This document shows, one piece after another, positions 37,723 to 48,670 of a DNA stretch of 64,000 nucleotides. Made by a program: the position numbers and the translations under genes. The notes below the pieces were generated by a model. That model did no database searches. It was not told the DNA's origin and saw only the letters and a program-made list of their open reading frames with translations. Source of the DNA: Mycobacterium sp. IS-1496 (GTDB lineage Bacteria; Actinomycetota; Actinomycetes; Mycobacteriales; Mycobacteriaceae); NCBI RefSeq assembly GCF_001499995.1, contig NZ_LQIU01000001.1, positions 1 to 64,000 of the forward strand, given 5' to 3'. Each line of letters opens with the position of its first letter. The stretch's first letter is position 1.

Positions 37723-38925
37723 GTGACCGTGAGTGCCAGCCCCGACGTCTACTTCGACCCGTATGACGTCGAACTCAATGCCGATCCCTACCCGATGTTC
37801 AAGCGCCTCCGCGAGGAGGCGCCGCTGTACTACAACACGCAGTACGACTTCTACGCCGTGAGCCGCTACGACGACGTGTGCAAGGCGCTCGTGGACCACG
37901 AGACCTTCAGCTCCGCGCGCGGCGCGATCATCGAGCTCATCAAGGCGAACATCGACATCCCGCCGGGCACGGTGATCTTCGAGGACCCGCCGATCCACGA
38001 TGTGCACCGCAAACTGCTCGCGCGCATGTTCACACCGCGCAAGATCAACGCGCTCGAGCCGAAGATCCGCGAGTTCTGCGCCCAGAGCCTCGATCCGCTC
38101 GTCGGCGCCGGCCGCTTCGACTTCATCGGCGACTTCGGCGCCCAGATGCCGATGAAGGTGATCAGCTCGCTGCTCGGCATCCCCGAGGACGACCAGGAGA
38201 TGATCCGCGACTACGGCAACGCCCAGTTGCGCACCGAGGCGGGTAAGCCGATGTCGGCGGCCGAAAACGGCATGGTGACCGGCGAGGTGTTCGAGGCCTA
38301 CATCGACTGGCGCAAGGACAATCCGTCCGACGACATCATGACCGAACTGCTCAACGTCGAGTTCACCGACGAGACCGGCACCGTCCGCCGGCTTCGCCGC
38401 GAGGAGCTGCTCGTCTACCTCAACGTGGTCGCGGGCGCGGGCAACGAGACCACGACACGGTTGATCGGCTGGGCGGCCAAGGTGCTGGCCGAACATCCCG
38501 ACCAGCGCAGGGAACTGGTCGAGAACCCGGCCCTCATCCCGCAGGCCGTCGAGGAACTGCTGCGCTTCGAGCCCCCGGCCCCGCATGTCGCGCGCTACGT
38601 GACCCGCGACGTCGAGATCCACGGACAGACGGTTCCCGAGGGCAGCGTGATGTTGATGCTGATCGGCGCCGCCGTCCGCGATCACCGCCAATTCCCGCCC
38701 GACGGCGACGTTTTCGACATCCACCGAGAACCGCGCCAGCATCTCGCGTTCAGCGTCGGGACGCACTACTGTCTCGGCTCGGCGCTCGCACGACTGGAGG
38801 GGCGGATCGCACTCGAGGAGATCCTCAAACGCTTCCCGGAGTGGGACGTCGACATGGCCAACGCCGAGTTGTCCCCGACCTCCACTGTGCGGGGCTGGGA
38901 TTCGATGCCGGCGATCATTCGATGA
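37723..38925 (+). CDS. Cytochrome P450
   Basis: A 400-residue soluble bacterial P450. The heme-ligand Cys is at about residue 350 in FSVGTHYCLGSALARLEGR; the ExxR helix is EELLRFEPP; the oxygen-activating helix is VAGAGNETTTRLIGW. It needs a ferredoxin and reductase, neither adjacent; a ferredoxin is encoded at 51.1 kb. GTG 37723 starts the normal N-terminus. An in-frame start at 37660 would read through the operator and is unlikely. Translation is coupled to the kinase gene by a four-base overlap. CYP subfamily and substrate cannot be assigned here. Confidence 0.92.
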   Translation: MTVSASPDVYFDPYDVELNADPYPMFKRLREEAPLYYNTQYDFYAVSRYDDVCKALVDHETFSSARGAIIELIKANIDIPPGTVIFEDPPIHDVHRKLLARMFTPRKINALEPKIREFCAQSLDPLVGAGRFDFIGDFGAQMPMKVISSLLGIPEDDQEMIRDYGNAQLRTEAGKPMSAAENGMVTGEVFEAYIDWRKDNPSDDIMTELLNVEFTDETGTVRRLRREELLVYLNVVAGAGNETTTRLIGWAAKVLAEHPDQRRELVENPALIPQAVEELLRFEPPAPHVARYVTRDVEIHGQTVPEGSVMLMLIGAAVRDHRQFPPDGDVFDIHREPRQHLAFSVGTHYCLGSALARLEGRIALEEILKRFPEWDVDMANAELSPTSTVRGWDSMPAIIR

Positions 38926-39995
38926 CCAGGGCCGCGCTGGTCGTCCCGAAGGACTGGGACGAGATCACACCGGACTGGATGACCACCGCGTTGTCCGCGC
39001 ACCATCCGGATGCGGTCGTCGACACCGTGAGCGTCGACCTCCGCGACGACGGCACCAACCGGCGGGCCCGGTTACGCCTCGGCTACTCCGCGGGTTCGGG
39101 TCCGGAGACGGTGTTCGTCAAGGCCGTCGACCCCGCCCACCGCGACCTGGTCCGGCTCACCAGCGGTCTGTTCCACGAACCGCGGCTGTTCAACTCACGG
39201 GTGGAACTGCCGCTGGAGCACCCGACCGTGTTCACCGCACTGGTCGACGAGGCCGCCGAGGACTTCATCCTGGTGATGGAGGACCTCACCGCTCGTGACG
39301 CCGACCCGCGGGACGCCACCCGCCCCCTGAGCGTCGAACAGGCGGCGACGGGGGTGCGCGGTCTGGCCCGGATGCATGGGCGATACTGGGGCTCAAGGGT
39401 TCTCGAGGAGCCGACGCTCGACTGGCTGGAGCCGTTCGTGCCGTGGGACGGGATGGGCGCCGCACCGCTGTCCGAAGCGCAGAAGCGGCTCGGGGACGAC
39501 GCGCCGGACGTCGTGATGGCGCTGACCATCGGCGAACTCATCGACGACATCTGGAAGCCGTACATCCGGAGTCTGACCAGAGCGCCGCAGACGCTGCTGC
39601 ACGGCGATCCCCACATCGGCAACACCTATCTGCTGCCCAGCGGTGAGGTCGGGTTCCTGGACTGGCAGGTCGCCCGCAGGGGCAACTGGTCGCTGGACCT
39701 CGGGTACTTCCTGCAGGGCGCGTTGACGATCGAGGACCGGCGCCGCAGTGAGCGTCACCTGCTCGAGGAGTACCGCGACGCGCTCGGCCTGCCCGCCGAC
39801 GAACTCCCGTCGCTCGGAGAGATCTGGCTGCGCTACCGGGCGTCGGTGGCGCACGGGCTCACGCTGTGGCTGTGCACGGCCAGTGCCGGCGAGCTGTGGC
39901 AGCGCCCGGACATCGCGATCGCTCTGGCGCAACGGTATTCGGCGGCGTACGCCGACCTGCAGACCGCCGAGGCGCTGGTCGACATCGACACCTGA
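38922..39995 (+). CDS. Phosphotransferase family protein (APH/CHK-like kinase)
   Basis: A 357-residue protein of the aminoglycoside/choline/ecdysteroid kinase superfamily. The catalytic loop is LLHGDPHIGNTYL, the metal Asp is in VGFLDWQVARRG, and VMEDL is the hinge region. It would phosphorylate a small alcohol or amine. Coupled to the P450 by ATGA, so the product of P450 hydroxylation could be its substrate; this is inference from context. Homologues occur in lipid and steroid degradation clusters, some annotated as APH-domain proteins without known function. Confidence 0.85.
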   Translation: MTRAALVVPKDWDEITPDWMTTALSAHHPDAVVDTVSVDLRDDGTNRRARLRLGYSAGSGPETVFVKAVDPAHRDLVRLTSGLFHEPRLFNSRVELPLEHPTVFTALVDEAAEDFILVMEDLTARDADPRDATRPLSVEQAATGVRGLARMHGRYWGSRVLEEPTLDWLEPFVPWDGMGAAPLSEAQKRLGDDAPDVVMALTIGELIDDIWKPYIRSLTRAPQTLLHGDPHIGNTYLLPSGEVGFLDWQVARRGNWSLDLGYFLQGALTIEDRRRSERHLLEEYRDALGLPADELPSLGEIWLRYRASVAHGLTLWLCTASAGELWQRPDIAIALAQRYSAAYADLQTAEALVDIDT

Positions 39996-40002
39996 GTCAG
40001 GG

Positions 40003-41313
40003 TCACCGAACCCGGGGCTGCCGCCACGGCCCGGGCATCAGGCTGACCGACACCGCGGAGATCACCGACACCGCGATCATGTAGGCGGCGATCGCATCGC
40101 TGGACCCGGTCGCCGCATACAGGGCGGTGGCGATGGTGGGCGCGAACGCCGATCCGATCACCGCCGAGAGCGTGTAGCCCAGGGAGACACCGCTGTAGCG
40201 GACGTCGGCGTCGAAGGCCAGGCTGAACAGCGATCCGGTCACCCCGGCCGCCGGCGCCATCGCCAGTCCGAACACCAGCACGAGCGCCAGCAGGAAGAGC
40301 CCGGGCCGACCGGTGTTGATCAGCGCGAAGACGGGCAGCACCGACAGACCCATCGCGACCACACCTGCCAGGAAGACCGGTTTGCGGCCGACGGCGTCGG
40401 ACACCCTGCCGAACACCGGGTACATCACCACCGCCACCACGGCGGCCACGCACACACCGAGAAGTGCCTGCGCGCGGTCGATTCCGGCCACGGTCGTCGC
40501 ATACGACACCAGGTAGGCCACGCAGATGTAGGCGAACACCCCCTGCGACAGATACGCCCCTGCGACGAGCAGGATCTGCCGCCAGTGCCTCCGGAACGCC
40601 ACCGCGATCGGCAACCGGAGGACCGCGGCGCGGGCCTGCAATGCGGCGAAGTCGGGGCTCTCGGCCAGCGAGAGCCTGATGACCAGACCGATGACGATCA
40701 GCACGGCGCTGGCCAGGAAGGGGATCCGCCAACCCCAGGACAGGAACTGCTCGTCGGGGAGCAGCGAGACGGCGTAGAACGCCAGCGTGGCGGTGGCGGT
40801 CCCCGCCGGGGCGCCCATCTGCGGGAACGCTCCGTAGAGGCCCTTGCGTTCTGGTGAGGCGTGTTCGACGGCCATCAGCGTGGCGCCGCCCCACTCACCG
40901 CCGACGGCGAATCCCTGCGCCAATCGCAACAGCGTCAACAGGATCGGCGCTGCGACGCCGATCTGCGCGTAGGTCGGCAACGCGCCCATCAGCACGGTGG
41001 CGACGCCCATGATGAGCAGCGAGTAGACCAGCATCCGCTTGCGGCCGACGCGGTCGCCGTAGTGGCCGAAGACGATCCCGCCCAGGGGCCGGGCGACGAA
41101 GCCGACCCCGAACGTCGCGAAGGACAACAGGAGTCCGGTCGCCGGTGACACGGCGGGAAAGAACAGCTCGGGGAACACCAGCGCGGCCGCCGTACCGTAG
41201 ATCAGGAAGTCGTAGTACTCGACGGTGGTCCCGATGAAGCTGGCCGACGCGACTCGCAGCGGTGACATGCCGACGGTGGCGGTGGCACTGGTCGCTGCCA
41301 TGCACCTGGACAC
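40003..41313 (-). CDS. MFS metabolite/H+ symporter (MHS family), second copy
   Basis: A 436-residue, 12-helix transporter with VASASFIGTTVEYYDFLIYGTAAAL, RPLGGIVFGHYGDRVGRKRMLV, RLAQGFAVGGEWGGATLMAVEHA. The YYDF motif and Glu-Trp-Gly-Gly mark the common MHS branch (shikimate, ketoglutarate or proline/betaine-like carriers). The ORF starts ATG 41313. It converges with the kinase gene after seven bases and precedes nothing on its strand within the window before it. Substrate unknown. Confidence 0.9.
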   Translation of the reverse strand: MSRCMAATSATATVGMSPLRVASASFIGTTVEYYDFLIYGTAAALVFPELFFPAVSPATGLLLSFATFGVGFVARPLGGIVFGHYGDRVGRKRMLVYSLLIMGVATVLMGALPTYAQIGVAAPILLTLLRLAQGFAVGGEWGGATLMAVEHASPERKGLYGAFPQMGAPAGTATATLAFYAVSLLPDEQFLSWGWRIPFLASAVLIVIGLVIRLSLAESPDFAALQARAAVLRLPIAVAFRRHWRQILLVAGAYLSQGVFAYICVAYLVSYATTVAGIDRAQALLGVCVAAVVAVVMYPVFGRVSDAVGRKPVFLAGVVAMGLSVLPVFALINTGRPGLFLLALVLVFGLAMAPAAGVTGSLFSLAFDADVRYSGVSLGYTLSAVIGSAFAPTIATALYAATGSSDAIAAYMIAVSVISAVSVSLMPGPWRQPRVR

Positions 41314-41354
41314 TATCGGCCGATGGTCGGCCCGGCAAGGGTTTTCGCGAGCCC

Positions 41355-42665
41355 TCAGACCCGCATGCGCAGTGGACGATTGGCGGTTTCGCGCATGGTG
41401 AGGATGGTGGCCAGCGAGACGACGGCGGCCACGATGACGTAGTAGGCGGGTGCGAGTTCGTTACCGGTGCGGTCGGTGAGCCAGGTCGCGACATACGGTG
41501 CGGTACCGCCGAACAGCGCAACCGACGTGTTGTAGCCGATCGAGTAGCCGCTGGAGCGCACCCGGGTCGCGAACAACTCCGCGCCCGCGGCCAGCGAACC
41601 CGCCACGAACACCGCCTCGAGCGCGGACAGGCCGGCATGGCCGGCGATGGCCCCGAGCAGCGATCCGGTGTTGAACAGCGCGAACAACGGATAGGCCAGA
41701 ACGGCGAAGCCCACGGCGCCGGCGATCAGCAACGGCTTGCGGCCGACTCGGTCCGACAGCGCACCGAGCGGGAGGATGAGCACCAGTCCGACGACGCTGG
41801 CCACGGTGATCGACAGGAACGCGTCGATCTTGGTGAAGTCGAGCGTCTCGGTCATGTAGCTCGGCAGGTACGTGAAGACGGTGTAGAAGCCGACGTTGTG
41901 GATGATGACGAGGCCGGCGATCTGCAGGATCGGCTTCCATGAGGTCGTCACCGCATCCTTGAGTGGTGAGGTGGACACCTCACCGGATTCCTTGAGCTCC
42001 TCGAAATCCGGTGTGTCACCGAGCCGCAAGCGGATGTAGAGTCCGACGCCGCCCAGTACACCCGCGATGAGGAAAGGGATGCGCCACCCGTAGGAGTCCA
42101 TCGCGGACTCGCTCAGCGCCGTCTCGAGGGCGGTCACGGTCACCGAGCCGAGCAGGAAACCGACGACCACCGACCAGACCAGGAAGCTGACGACGAAGCC
42201 GCGGTGCCGGTCGGGAGCGAACTCGGCGAGATAGCATGCGCCGCTGCCGTATTCACCGCCGGCGGAGAAGCCCTGCACGCACCGGAGAACGAGCAGCAGC
42301 AGGGGCGCAGCGACGCCGATGGCGTCGTAGCTCGGCAGCAGGCCGATCGCGAATGTGGAGGCCGACATCAGCAGGATGACCAGGGCCAGCACGCGCTGAC
42401 GGCCGATCCGGTCACCCAGCGGTCCGAAGAAGAACCCGCCGAGCGGTCGCATGAAGAATGCGGCCGCGAAGATGGCGAAGGTGTTCAGCAGTGCGGCGGT
42501 GTCATCGGCGGTGGGGAAGAACGTCTTCGCGATGTAGGTGGCCAAAAAGCCGTAGATCGCGAAGTCGAACCACTCGACGGTGTTGCCGATGGCGGCGCCC
42601 CGCACCGCGCGCCGCACCGCGAGTGGGTCGGCCTCCCGCGGGCGGTGTCCGTCGATGGTGGCCAT
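41355..42665 (-). CDS. MFS metabolite/H+ symporter (MHS family), third copy
   Basis: A 436-residue transporter closely resembling the one at 35.3 kb: [69 protein letters not shown] and [16 protein letters not shown] 42665 has AGGAG five bases upstream. Much longer in-frame readings run into the neighbouring cyclase and are not real. It is 41 bases upstream of the second MHS gene on the same strand. It may import the substrate for one of the nearby pathways. Confidence 0.9.
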   Translation of the reverse strand: MATIDGHRPREADPLAVRRAVRGAAIGNTVEWFDFAIYGFLATYIAKTFFPTADDTAALLNTFAIFAAAFFMRPLGGFFFGPLGDRIGRQRVLALVILLMSASTFAIGLLPSYDAIGVAAPLLLLVLRCVQGFSAGGEYGSGACYLAEFAPDRHRGFVVSFLVWSVVVGFLLGSVTVTALETALSESAMDSYGWRIPFLIAGVLGGVGLYIRLRLGDTPDFEELKESGEVSTSPLKDAVTTSWKPILQIAGLVIIHNVGFYTVFTYLPSYMTETLDFTKIDAFLSITVASVVGLVLILPLGALSDRVGRKPLLIAGAVGFAVLAYPLFALFNTGSLLGAIAGHAGLSALEAVFVAGSLAAGAELFATRVRSSGYSIGYNTSVALFGGTAPYVATWLTDRTGNELAPAYYVIVAAVVSLATILTMRETANRPLRMRV

Positions 42666-42733
42666 GGCTGCTCCTCGATCGATTCGTCGACCCGGGCACT
42701 GCTGGGACCGAGCATTCCCGATCTTGTGCGGAA

Positions 42734-44206
42734 CTAACCCGCGGACTCCCGGCCGCGCCCCTGCTCCAGCGGGGTGAAGATCGGGGTCGGATCCACCCGG
42801 CCGCGCAGCAGCACCTCGCCCTGGGTGGCCCAGCGGCGGCGTTCCCCCGGATCTGCGCGTTCGGTGACGGCACCGGAACAGAGCACCCGGGCATCGGAGG
42901 CCTTCGCGTGGTCGGCGAGGCGTGCGGCCTCGTTGACCGCGTCCCCGATCACCGTGTACTCGTAGCGGTTCTCCGCCCCGATGTTGCCGGCGAACACCGG
43001 TCCGGCCGAGACGCCGATGCCGAAATCCAGTGGTCGGCTCCGCAACTGCGCGGCCAGCGTGCGCGCCGTCGCCAGCGCCGCGTCGGCGGCGTGGTCGAGG
43101 GCCAGCGGGGCACCGAACACCGCGAGCGCGGCATCGCCCTGGAACTTGTTGATCAGCCCGTGGTGGTCGTCGACCGCGGCGACCACGATTCGGAAGAAGT
43201 CGTTGAGCAACTCGGCGACCCGCTGGGGGTCCCGTCCGGTGGCCAGCCGCGTCGACCCCACGAGATCCACGAACAGGATGGCCGCGTCGCGGACGTCGCC
43301 GTGCCCACCGGTCGCCTCCTCGGCGCGGCGCACGACCTCCGGTCCGACGTGGCGGCCGAACAGGTCGCGCAGGCGGTCGCGTTCCCTCAGCCCGGTGACC
43401 ATCCGGTTGAAACCACTTTGCAGATGCCCGATCTCGGACCGGTCGTAGACGTCGACCAGACGCCCGGTGCCGCCGCGCTCGATCTCGCCCATCGCCTCGA
43501 CCACGTCGTGCACCGGGTCCGAGATCGACCGGGACACCACGATCAACGTCCGCAGGCCGAGCAGCACCGCGACGAGCGCGAGCACCAGCACCGGCAGTTC
43601 GATGGACGCGGCGTCGCCGACCAGCCAGCCGAGGCGGCGCATCGCGACCAACGTGACGATGCCCGCGCCGGGGAGTGCGATGCACACGGTCCACATCGCG
43701 ATCAGCCGCCCACGCACGCCGGGTACCGACTCGGCGTGTTCCCTCTCCGTCGTCGGCACCGCCATCAGCGGGCGCAGCGGGCGCTGGGTGAACAGGAATC
43801 CGGTGCACACCGTGGCGGTGCCGCCGAACATCGCGGCCGTGATGATGACCAGCAGGGTTTCGGTGCCCGCGCCGGCGTTGAGGGCGATCAGGACGCCGGC
43901 CGCCACGCCCCACGGTGCCAGCAGGACCGCGGACAGTCTCGCGGTGACATTCGTCGTCGCACCGGTGGACACGGGGGAGCGGTCGGCCTGTCGACGGAAC
44001 GCCGGCTCCAGCGCGGCGACGCCGCCGACTGTGGTGATCAGGACGCCGGCGGCGATGATGGCAACCACCGCGATCAGGTTGCCGACGGTGAGCAGTGCGC
44101 GGGTCCCCACGACGTTCTCGGCGCCCAGCGAGACCACGATCGCGGTGACCTCGGCGGCCGTCAGCAGGAACGCGACGGCCAGACCGGTGGTGTACCGGGC
44201 ACGCAC
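42734..44206 (-). CDS. Membrane adenylate cyclase with HAMP domain
   Basis: A 490-residue class III cyclase with six hydrophobic segments in about residues 5-240, HAMP near 240-295 and a catalytic domain from about 315. Key motifs: [14 protein letters not shown] and [15 protein letters not shown] (metal Asp residues) and [16 protein letters not shown]. It resembles the cyclase at 4 kb in architecture. GTG 44206 lies 12 bases after the small protein gene, placing it at the end of an SDR-synthetase-small protein-cyclase gene string. Confidence 0.9.
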   Translation of the reverse strand: MRARYTTGLAVAFLLTAAEVTAIVVSLGAENVVGTRALLTVGNLIAVVAIIAAGVLITTVGGVAALEPAFRRQADRSPVSTGATTNVTARLSAVLLAPWGVAAGVLIALNAGAGTETLLVIITAAMFGGTATVCTGFLFTQRPLRPLMAVPTTEREHAESVPGVRGRLIAMWTVCIALPGAGIVTLVAMRRLGWLVGDAASIELPVLVLALVAVLLGLRTLIVVSRSISDPVHDVVEAMGEIERGGTGRLVDVYDRSEIGHLQSGFNRMVTGLRERDRLRDLFGRHVGPEVVRRAEEATGGHGDVRDAAILFVDLVGSTRLATGRDPQRVAELLNDFFRIVVAAVDDHHGLINKFQGDAALAVFGAPLALDHAADAALATARTLAAQLRSRPLDFGIGVSAGPVFAGNIGAENRYEYTVIGDAVNEAARLADHAKASDARVLCSGAVTERADPGERRRWATQGEVLLRGRVDPTPIFTPLEQGRGRESAG

Positions 44207-44218
44207 CGGCGCGGTGGG

Positions 44219-44521
44219 TCAGTCGCTGGCGGGCAGCGGCTTGGCCTCTTTGAGGTTCAGCGGGGTGCTGCCGATGGACAGCGTGCCCTTGCCGGCCTTG
44301 GTGACCAGCACCTCGGCGCCGCCGTCGTCGACGTACCGCTTACCCATCACATTGCCGTCGGACAGCGCCGGATCGATGGTCGCGTCGGCGGATCTCTCGC
44401 CGTCCAGCGGCACCATCGGTGCGCCGCCGGCGCGCAGGTCGTCGAGGCTGTCGGCGCTGCGCACCACGATCACCTGGGTGTCGCACACCTGGCTCTGCAG
44501 GCGGGTGCCGTTCTTGATCAT
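44219..44521 (-). CDS. Small conserved protein of unknown function
   Basis: A 100-residue protein I cannot assign. It has one early Cys in [14 protein letters not shown], a Gly-Gly-Ala-Pro-Met turn, [19 protein letters not shown] and the tail [12 protein letters not shown]. It is predicted to be beta-rich and cytosolic, with no signal or membrane segment. Its ATG overlaps the stop of the acyl-CoA synthetase gene (ATGA). I recall similar small proteins next to synthetase/SDR genes in actinobacterial lipid clusters, but no function is established to my knowledge. It might be a small carrier or binding partner of the synthetase. Confidence 0.75.
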   Translation of the reverse strand: MIKNGTRLQSQVCDTQVIVVRSADSLDDLRAGGAPMVPLDGERSADATIDPALSDGNVMGKRYVDDGGAEVLVTKAGKGTLSIGSTPLNLKEAKPLPASD

Positions 44522-46032
44522 GCGGGCTCCTTCTCGGGCTCGTCGGCTGCGGCTTGGAGTTCTTGGATGAGTTCCCGGCGCAGCACCTTGCCGGTGGCGT
44601 TGGTGGGCAGTTCGGCCCGGAACACCACTCGGTCGGGGGTGCGGGAGCCGCGCAGGTGCCTGCGCACGTGCGCCCGAAGATCGTCGGCGTCGGGGGCGGC
44701 GCCGGACGCCGGCACCACCACGGCGACGATGATCTGCCCCCACTGCGGGTCCTCGGGACCCACGACGGCGACGTCGCGGACGTCGGGGTGTTCCACCAGC
44801 ACGTCCTCGATCTCGGCGGGCGCGATGTTCTCCCCGCCCCGGATGATCGTGTCGTCGGACCGGCCGCCGATGAACAGGTATCCGTCAGCGTCAAGGGACG
44901 CAACGTCTTTGGTGGGAAACCAGCCGTCCGCGTCGAGCACGGAGCCGATGTCGGTGTAGCGGCCCGAGACCTGGTCGCCGCGGACGAACAGCTCACCGGT
45001 CTCACCGGGGCCGAGCACGGTGCCGTCGTCGCCGCGGATCTGCACCTCGATGCCGGGCACGATCTGGCCCACCGAGCCGAGTCGGCGCGCCACCTCCTCG
45101 TCGTCGGAGGCGAGTGCGGCACGGTGGTCGTCGGGGCCGAGCACGGCGATGGTGGAACTGGTCTCGGTCAGCCCGTAGGCGTTGACGAAGCCGACGCCGG
45201 GCAGCAGTTCGAGGGCCTGGCGCACCAGCGGCAGGGCCACCTTGGAACCTCCGTAGGCCAGGTTGCGCAACGTCGGCAGCGCCACCTTCTCCTCCGACAG
45301 CGCGGACACGATGCGGTCGAGCATGGTGGGCACGACGGTGGCGGTGGTGACGCCTTCGGTGGTGACCAGCCGGATCCACTCTCGGGCGTCGAAGTGCCGC
45401 AGATACACCATCTTCCGGCCCGCGTACAGGTTCGACATGGCCGCGCCGACACCGGCGATGTGGTAGGGCGGCACACAGATCAGCGCCGCGTCATCCGGTG
45501 CGGCCGAGGCGAACTCGACGGTGCCGGTCACGTAACTGGTCAGGTTGTTGTGGGTGAGCTCGACGGCCTTGGGGCGTGACGTGGTGCCCGAGGTGAACAG
45601 CACGACGGCCACCGCGTCGGGGTCGGCGAACTCCGTGGCGGGCTCGGCCGTCCGCGCGGCGGCGAGGAACTCCTGCGCGTCGATCACCTGCTTGCCCGCG
45701 CCCTCGACCACTTCGCGGTACTCCGGGTCGGCGATCACCAGGGCGTCGGGAAGTCTCGCGATGAGTTCGTGTAGGCCGTCGCGGCTGAGCCGGTAGTTGA
45801 GCGGGGTGAACGGGATCGCCGCCCTGGCCGAGGCGAACAGCAGCAGCGGCAGCAGCGCGCCGCCGGTTCCGACGTAGGCGACGTGTGCGGCACCGGAACT
45901 CGCGATGGCACCGGCGCCGCCGTCGGCCAGTGTGGACAGCTCGGCGACGGTCAGCCGCAGGTCGTCGGAGACGACGGCGGTCCGGTCCGCGTCGGCCGAG
46001 ACCGACATCTCGAGCAGCAGCGAGATACTCAT
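44518..46032 (-). CDS. Acyl-CoA synthetase (class I adenylate-forming)
   Basis: A 504-residue ligase that activates a carboxylic acid with ATP and CoA. Motifs: VLFTSGTTSRPKAVELTH (P-loop), YGLTETSS, GWFPTKDVASLDADGYLFIGGR (hinge Asp region) and PTNATGKVLRREL with the catalytic Lys. The ATG at 46032 overlaps the SDR stop (ATGA), and its stop overlaps the small protein gene, giving a tightly coupled trio. The acid it activates is unknown. Confidence 0.92.
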   Translation of the reverse strand: MSISLLLEMSVSADADRTAVVSDDLRLTVAELSTLADGGAGAIASSGAAHVAYVGTGGALLPLLLFASARAAIPFTPLNYRLSRDGLHELIARLPDALVIADPEYREVVEGAGKQVIDAQEFLAAARTAEPATEFADPDAVAVVLFTSGTTSRPKAVELTHNNLTSYVTGTVEFASAAPDDAALICVPPYHIAGVGAAMSNLYAGRKMVYLRHFDAREWIRLVTTEGVTTATVVPTMLDRIVSALSEEKVALPTLRNLAYGGSKVALPLVRQALELLPGVGFVNAYGLTETSSTIAVLGPDDHRAALASDDEEVARRLGSVGQIVPGIEVQIRGDDGTVLGPGETGELFVRGDQVSGRYTDIGSVLDADGWFPTKDVASLDADGYLFIGGRSDDTIIRGGENIAPAEIEDVLVEHPDVRDVAVVGPEDPQWGQIIVAVVVPASGAAPDADDLRAHVRRHLRGSRTPDRVVFRAELPTNATGKVLRRELIQELQAAADEPEKEPA

Positions 46033-46880
46033 GACTTGTCCACGAAGATGTCGAGGGTCGGGTTGTCTCCGCCACCGTAGCGCGACAGGTCGCTCACCCC
46101 GGCAGAGGCGAGCACGTCGGAGTCGATGAAGCACTGGCCGGTGGTCTCGCGGGCGGGCCGGGACAGGACCTCGACCGCCGCGTCGGCCATGATCTGCGGA
46201 TCGCGCGCGGCCTTGAGTGCTTCCTGCCCGTCGGCCATGTTGGCCACCGCCGAGGTGGCGATGTAGGTCTCGGGCCACAGGCAGTTGAAGGCGATCCCCA
46301 CGTCGGCGTACTCGGCGGCCCAGCCGAGCGACAGCAGCGTCATCCCGTACTTCGACAGCGTGTACGACGGGTGGGCGCCCAGCCAGTGGGGGTTCATGTT
46401 GAGCGGCGGCGCCAACGTGAGCACGTGCCCGTTGGACGATTCCCGCAGGTGCGGCAGGCAGGCCTTCGTCAGCAGGAAGGTGCCGCGGATGTTGATGTCC
46501 ATCATCAGGTCGAACTTCTTGGCCGACAGCTGTTCGGTCGGTTCGGTGGCGATGGCGCTGGCATTGTTGACGCAGACGTCGATGCCGCCGAAGTGCTCGA
46601 CGGCGGTGGCCACGGCGCGTGCGACGTCGTCCTCCTTGCGCACGTCCCCGACGACCGCGACGGCCTTGCCGCCCGCGGCTTCCACGTCCGCGACCGCGGT
46701 GTGCACGGTCCCGGGCAGCTTGGGGTGCGGTTCGCCGGTCTTGGCGAGCAGCACGACGTTGGCGCCCTGACGGGCCGCGCCGATCGCGATGGCCAGACCG
46801 ATCCCGCGGCTTCCGCCGGACACCACCAGGGTGCGATCAGTCAACGGTCGCCGGCTGGGCACCCCTTGTTCGCTGGGCAT
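46029..46880 (-). CDS. SDR oxidoreductase, HSDL2-like
   Basis: A 283-residue short-chain dehydrogenase with the NADP-type glycine motif SGGSRGIGLAIAIG, NNASAIA and the catalytic pair in YTLSKYGM. It follows the HSDL2 pattern (LAPPLNMNPHW), where animal HSDL2 has Ser in SPPLN; here that Ser is Ala, so the catalytic triad may be incomplete. ATG 46880 has AGGAGG upstream. It is the first gene of a four-gene unit and is read divergently from the mutase gene. Confidence 0.88.
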   Translation of the reverse strand: MPSEQGVPSRRPLTDRTLVVSGGSRGIGLAIAIGAARQGANVVLLAKTGEPHPKLPGTVHTAVADVEAAGGKAVAVVGDVRKEDDVARAVATAVEHFGGIDVCVNNASAIATEPTEQLSAKKFDLMMDINIRGTFLLTKACLPHLRESSNGHVLTLAPPLNMNPHWLGAHPSYTLSKYGMTLLSLGWAAEYADVGIAFNCLWPETYIATSAVANMADGQEALKAARDPQIMADAAVEVLSRPARETTGQCFIDSDVLASAGVSDLSRYGGGDNPTLDIFVDKS

Positions 46881-46901
46881 GGGCCTCCTCGACTCAATTC
46901 G

Positions 46902-46929
46902 ATGGTATTGGCATTCTCATTTTCTGCAA
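46902..46929 (-). promoter_or_regulatory. Sigma70-type promoter for the SDR-synthetase operon
   Basis: On the minus strand TTGCAG (46924-46929) and TACCAT (46902-46907) are separated by 16 bases, 21 bases before the SDR start. It lies almost wholly within the first copy of the 28-base repeat. Confidence 0.55.
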
Positions 46930-46931
46930 GT
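46904..46931 (+). repeat. 28-base direct repeat, copy 1
   Basis: GGTATTGGCATTCTCATTTT followed by CTGCAAGT. It differs from copy 2 at 47052 by one base in 28. The core GCATTCTCAT resembles one half of the palindrome found upstream of other cluster genes. Confidence 0.85.
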
Positions 46932-47045
46932 GGCGTATCCGGTGATTGTGTCGCATGGCCCGGTGCAGGTGGGCGCTGGGGTGTCGCGCGGCGCGACCGC
47001 GCCTGCCGACGGGCGCCGAACACGCGTCGACGCGGCGGCCTTCCC

Positions 47046-47064
47046 GAATGCGGTATTGGCATTC
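47046..47064 (+). promoter_or_regulatory. Inverted repeat GAATGC-N7-GCATTC in the mutase promoter
   Basis: GAATGCGGTATTGGCATTC spans the -35 box TTGGCA of the mutase gene. It is a candidate repressor site; copy 1 of the repeat lacks the left arm. Confidence 0.45.
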
Positions 47065-47079
47065 TCATTTTTTGCAAGT
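47052..47079 (+). repeat. 28-base direct repeat, copy 2
   Basis: Same sequence as 46904-46931 except for one base (TT for CT near the end). It carries the -35 region and spacer of the mutase promoter. Confidence 0.85.
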
Positions 47080-47084
47080 ACGTT
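47056..47084 (+). promoter_or_regulatory. Promoter of the mutase operon
   Basis: TTGGCA (47056-47061) and TACGTT (47079-47084) are exactly 17 bases apart. The ATG at 47093 follows eight bases later without a ribosome binding site, so the message is leaderless or nearly so. Confidence 0.65.
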
Positions 47085-47092
47085 ATCCACTG

Positions 47093-48669
<1,577 letters not shown>

Positions 48670-48670
<1 letters not shown>

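Noticed and set aside
42666..43913. Upstream extension of the third MHS transporter to 852 residues
   Set aside because: The added part reads out of frame through the cyclase and has the Arg/Gly-rich shadow composition; ATG 42665 with AGGAG fits the family start.
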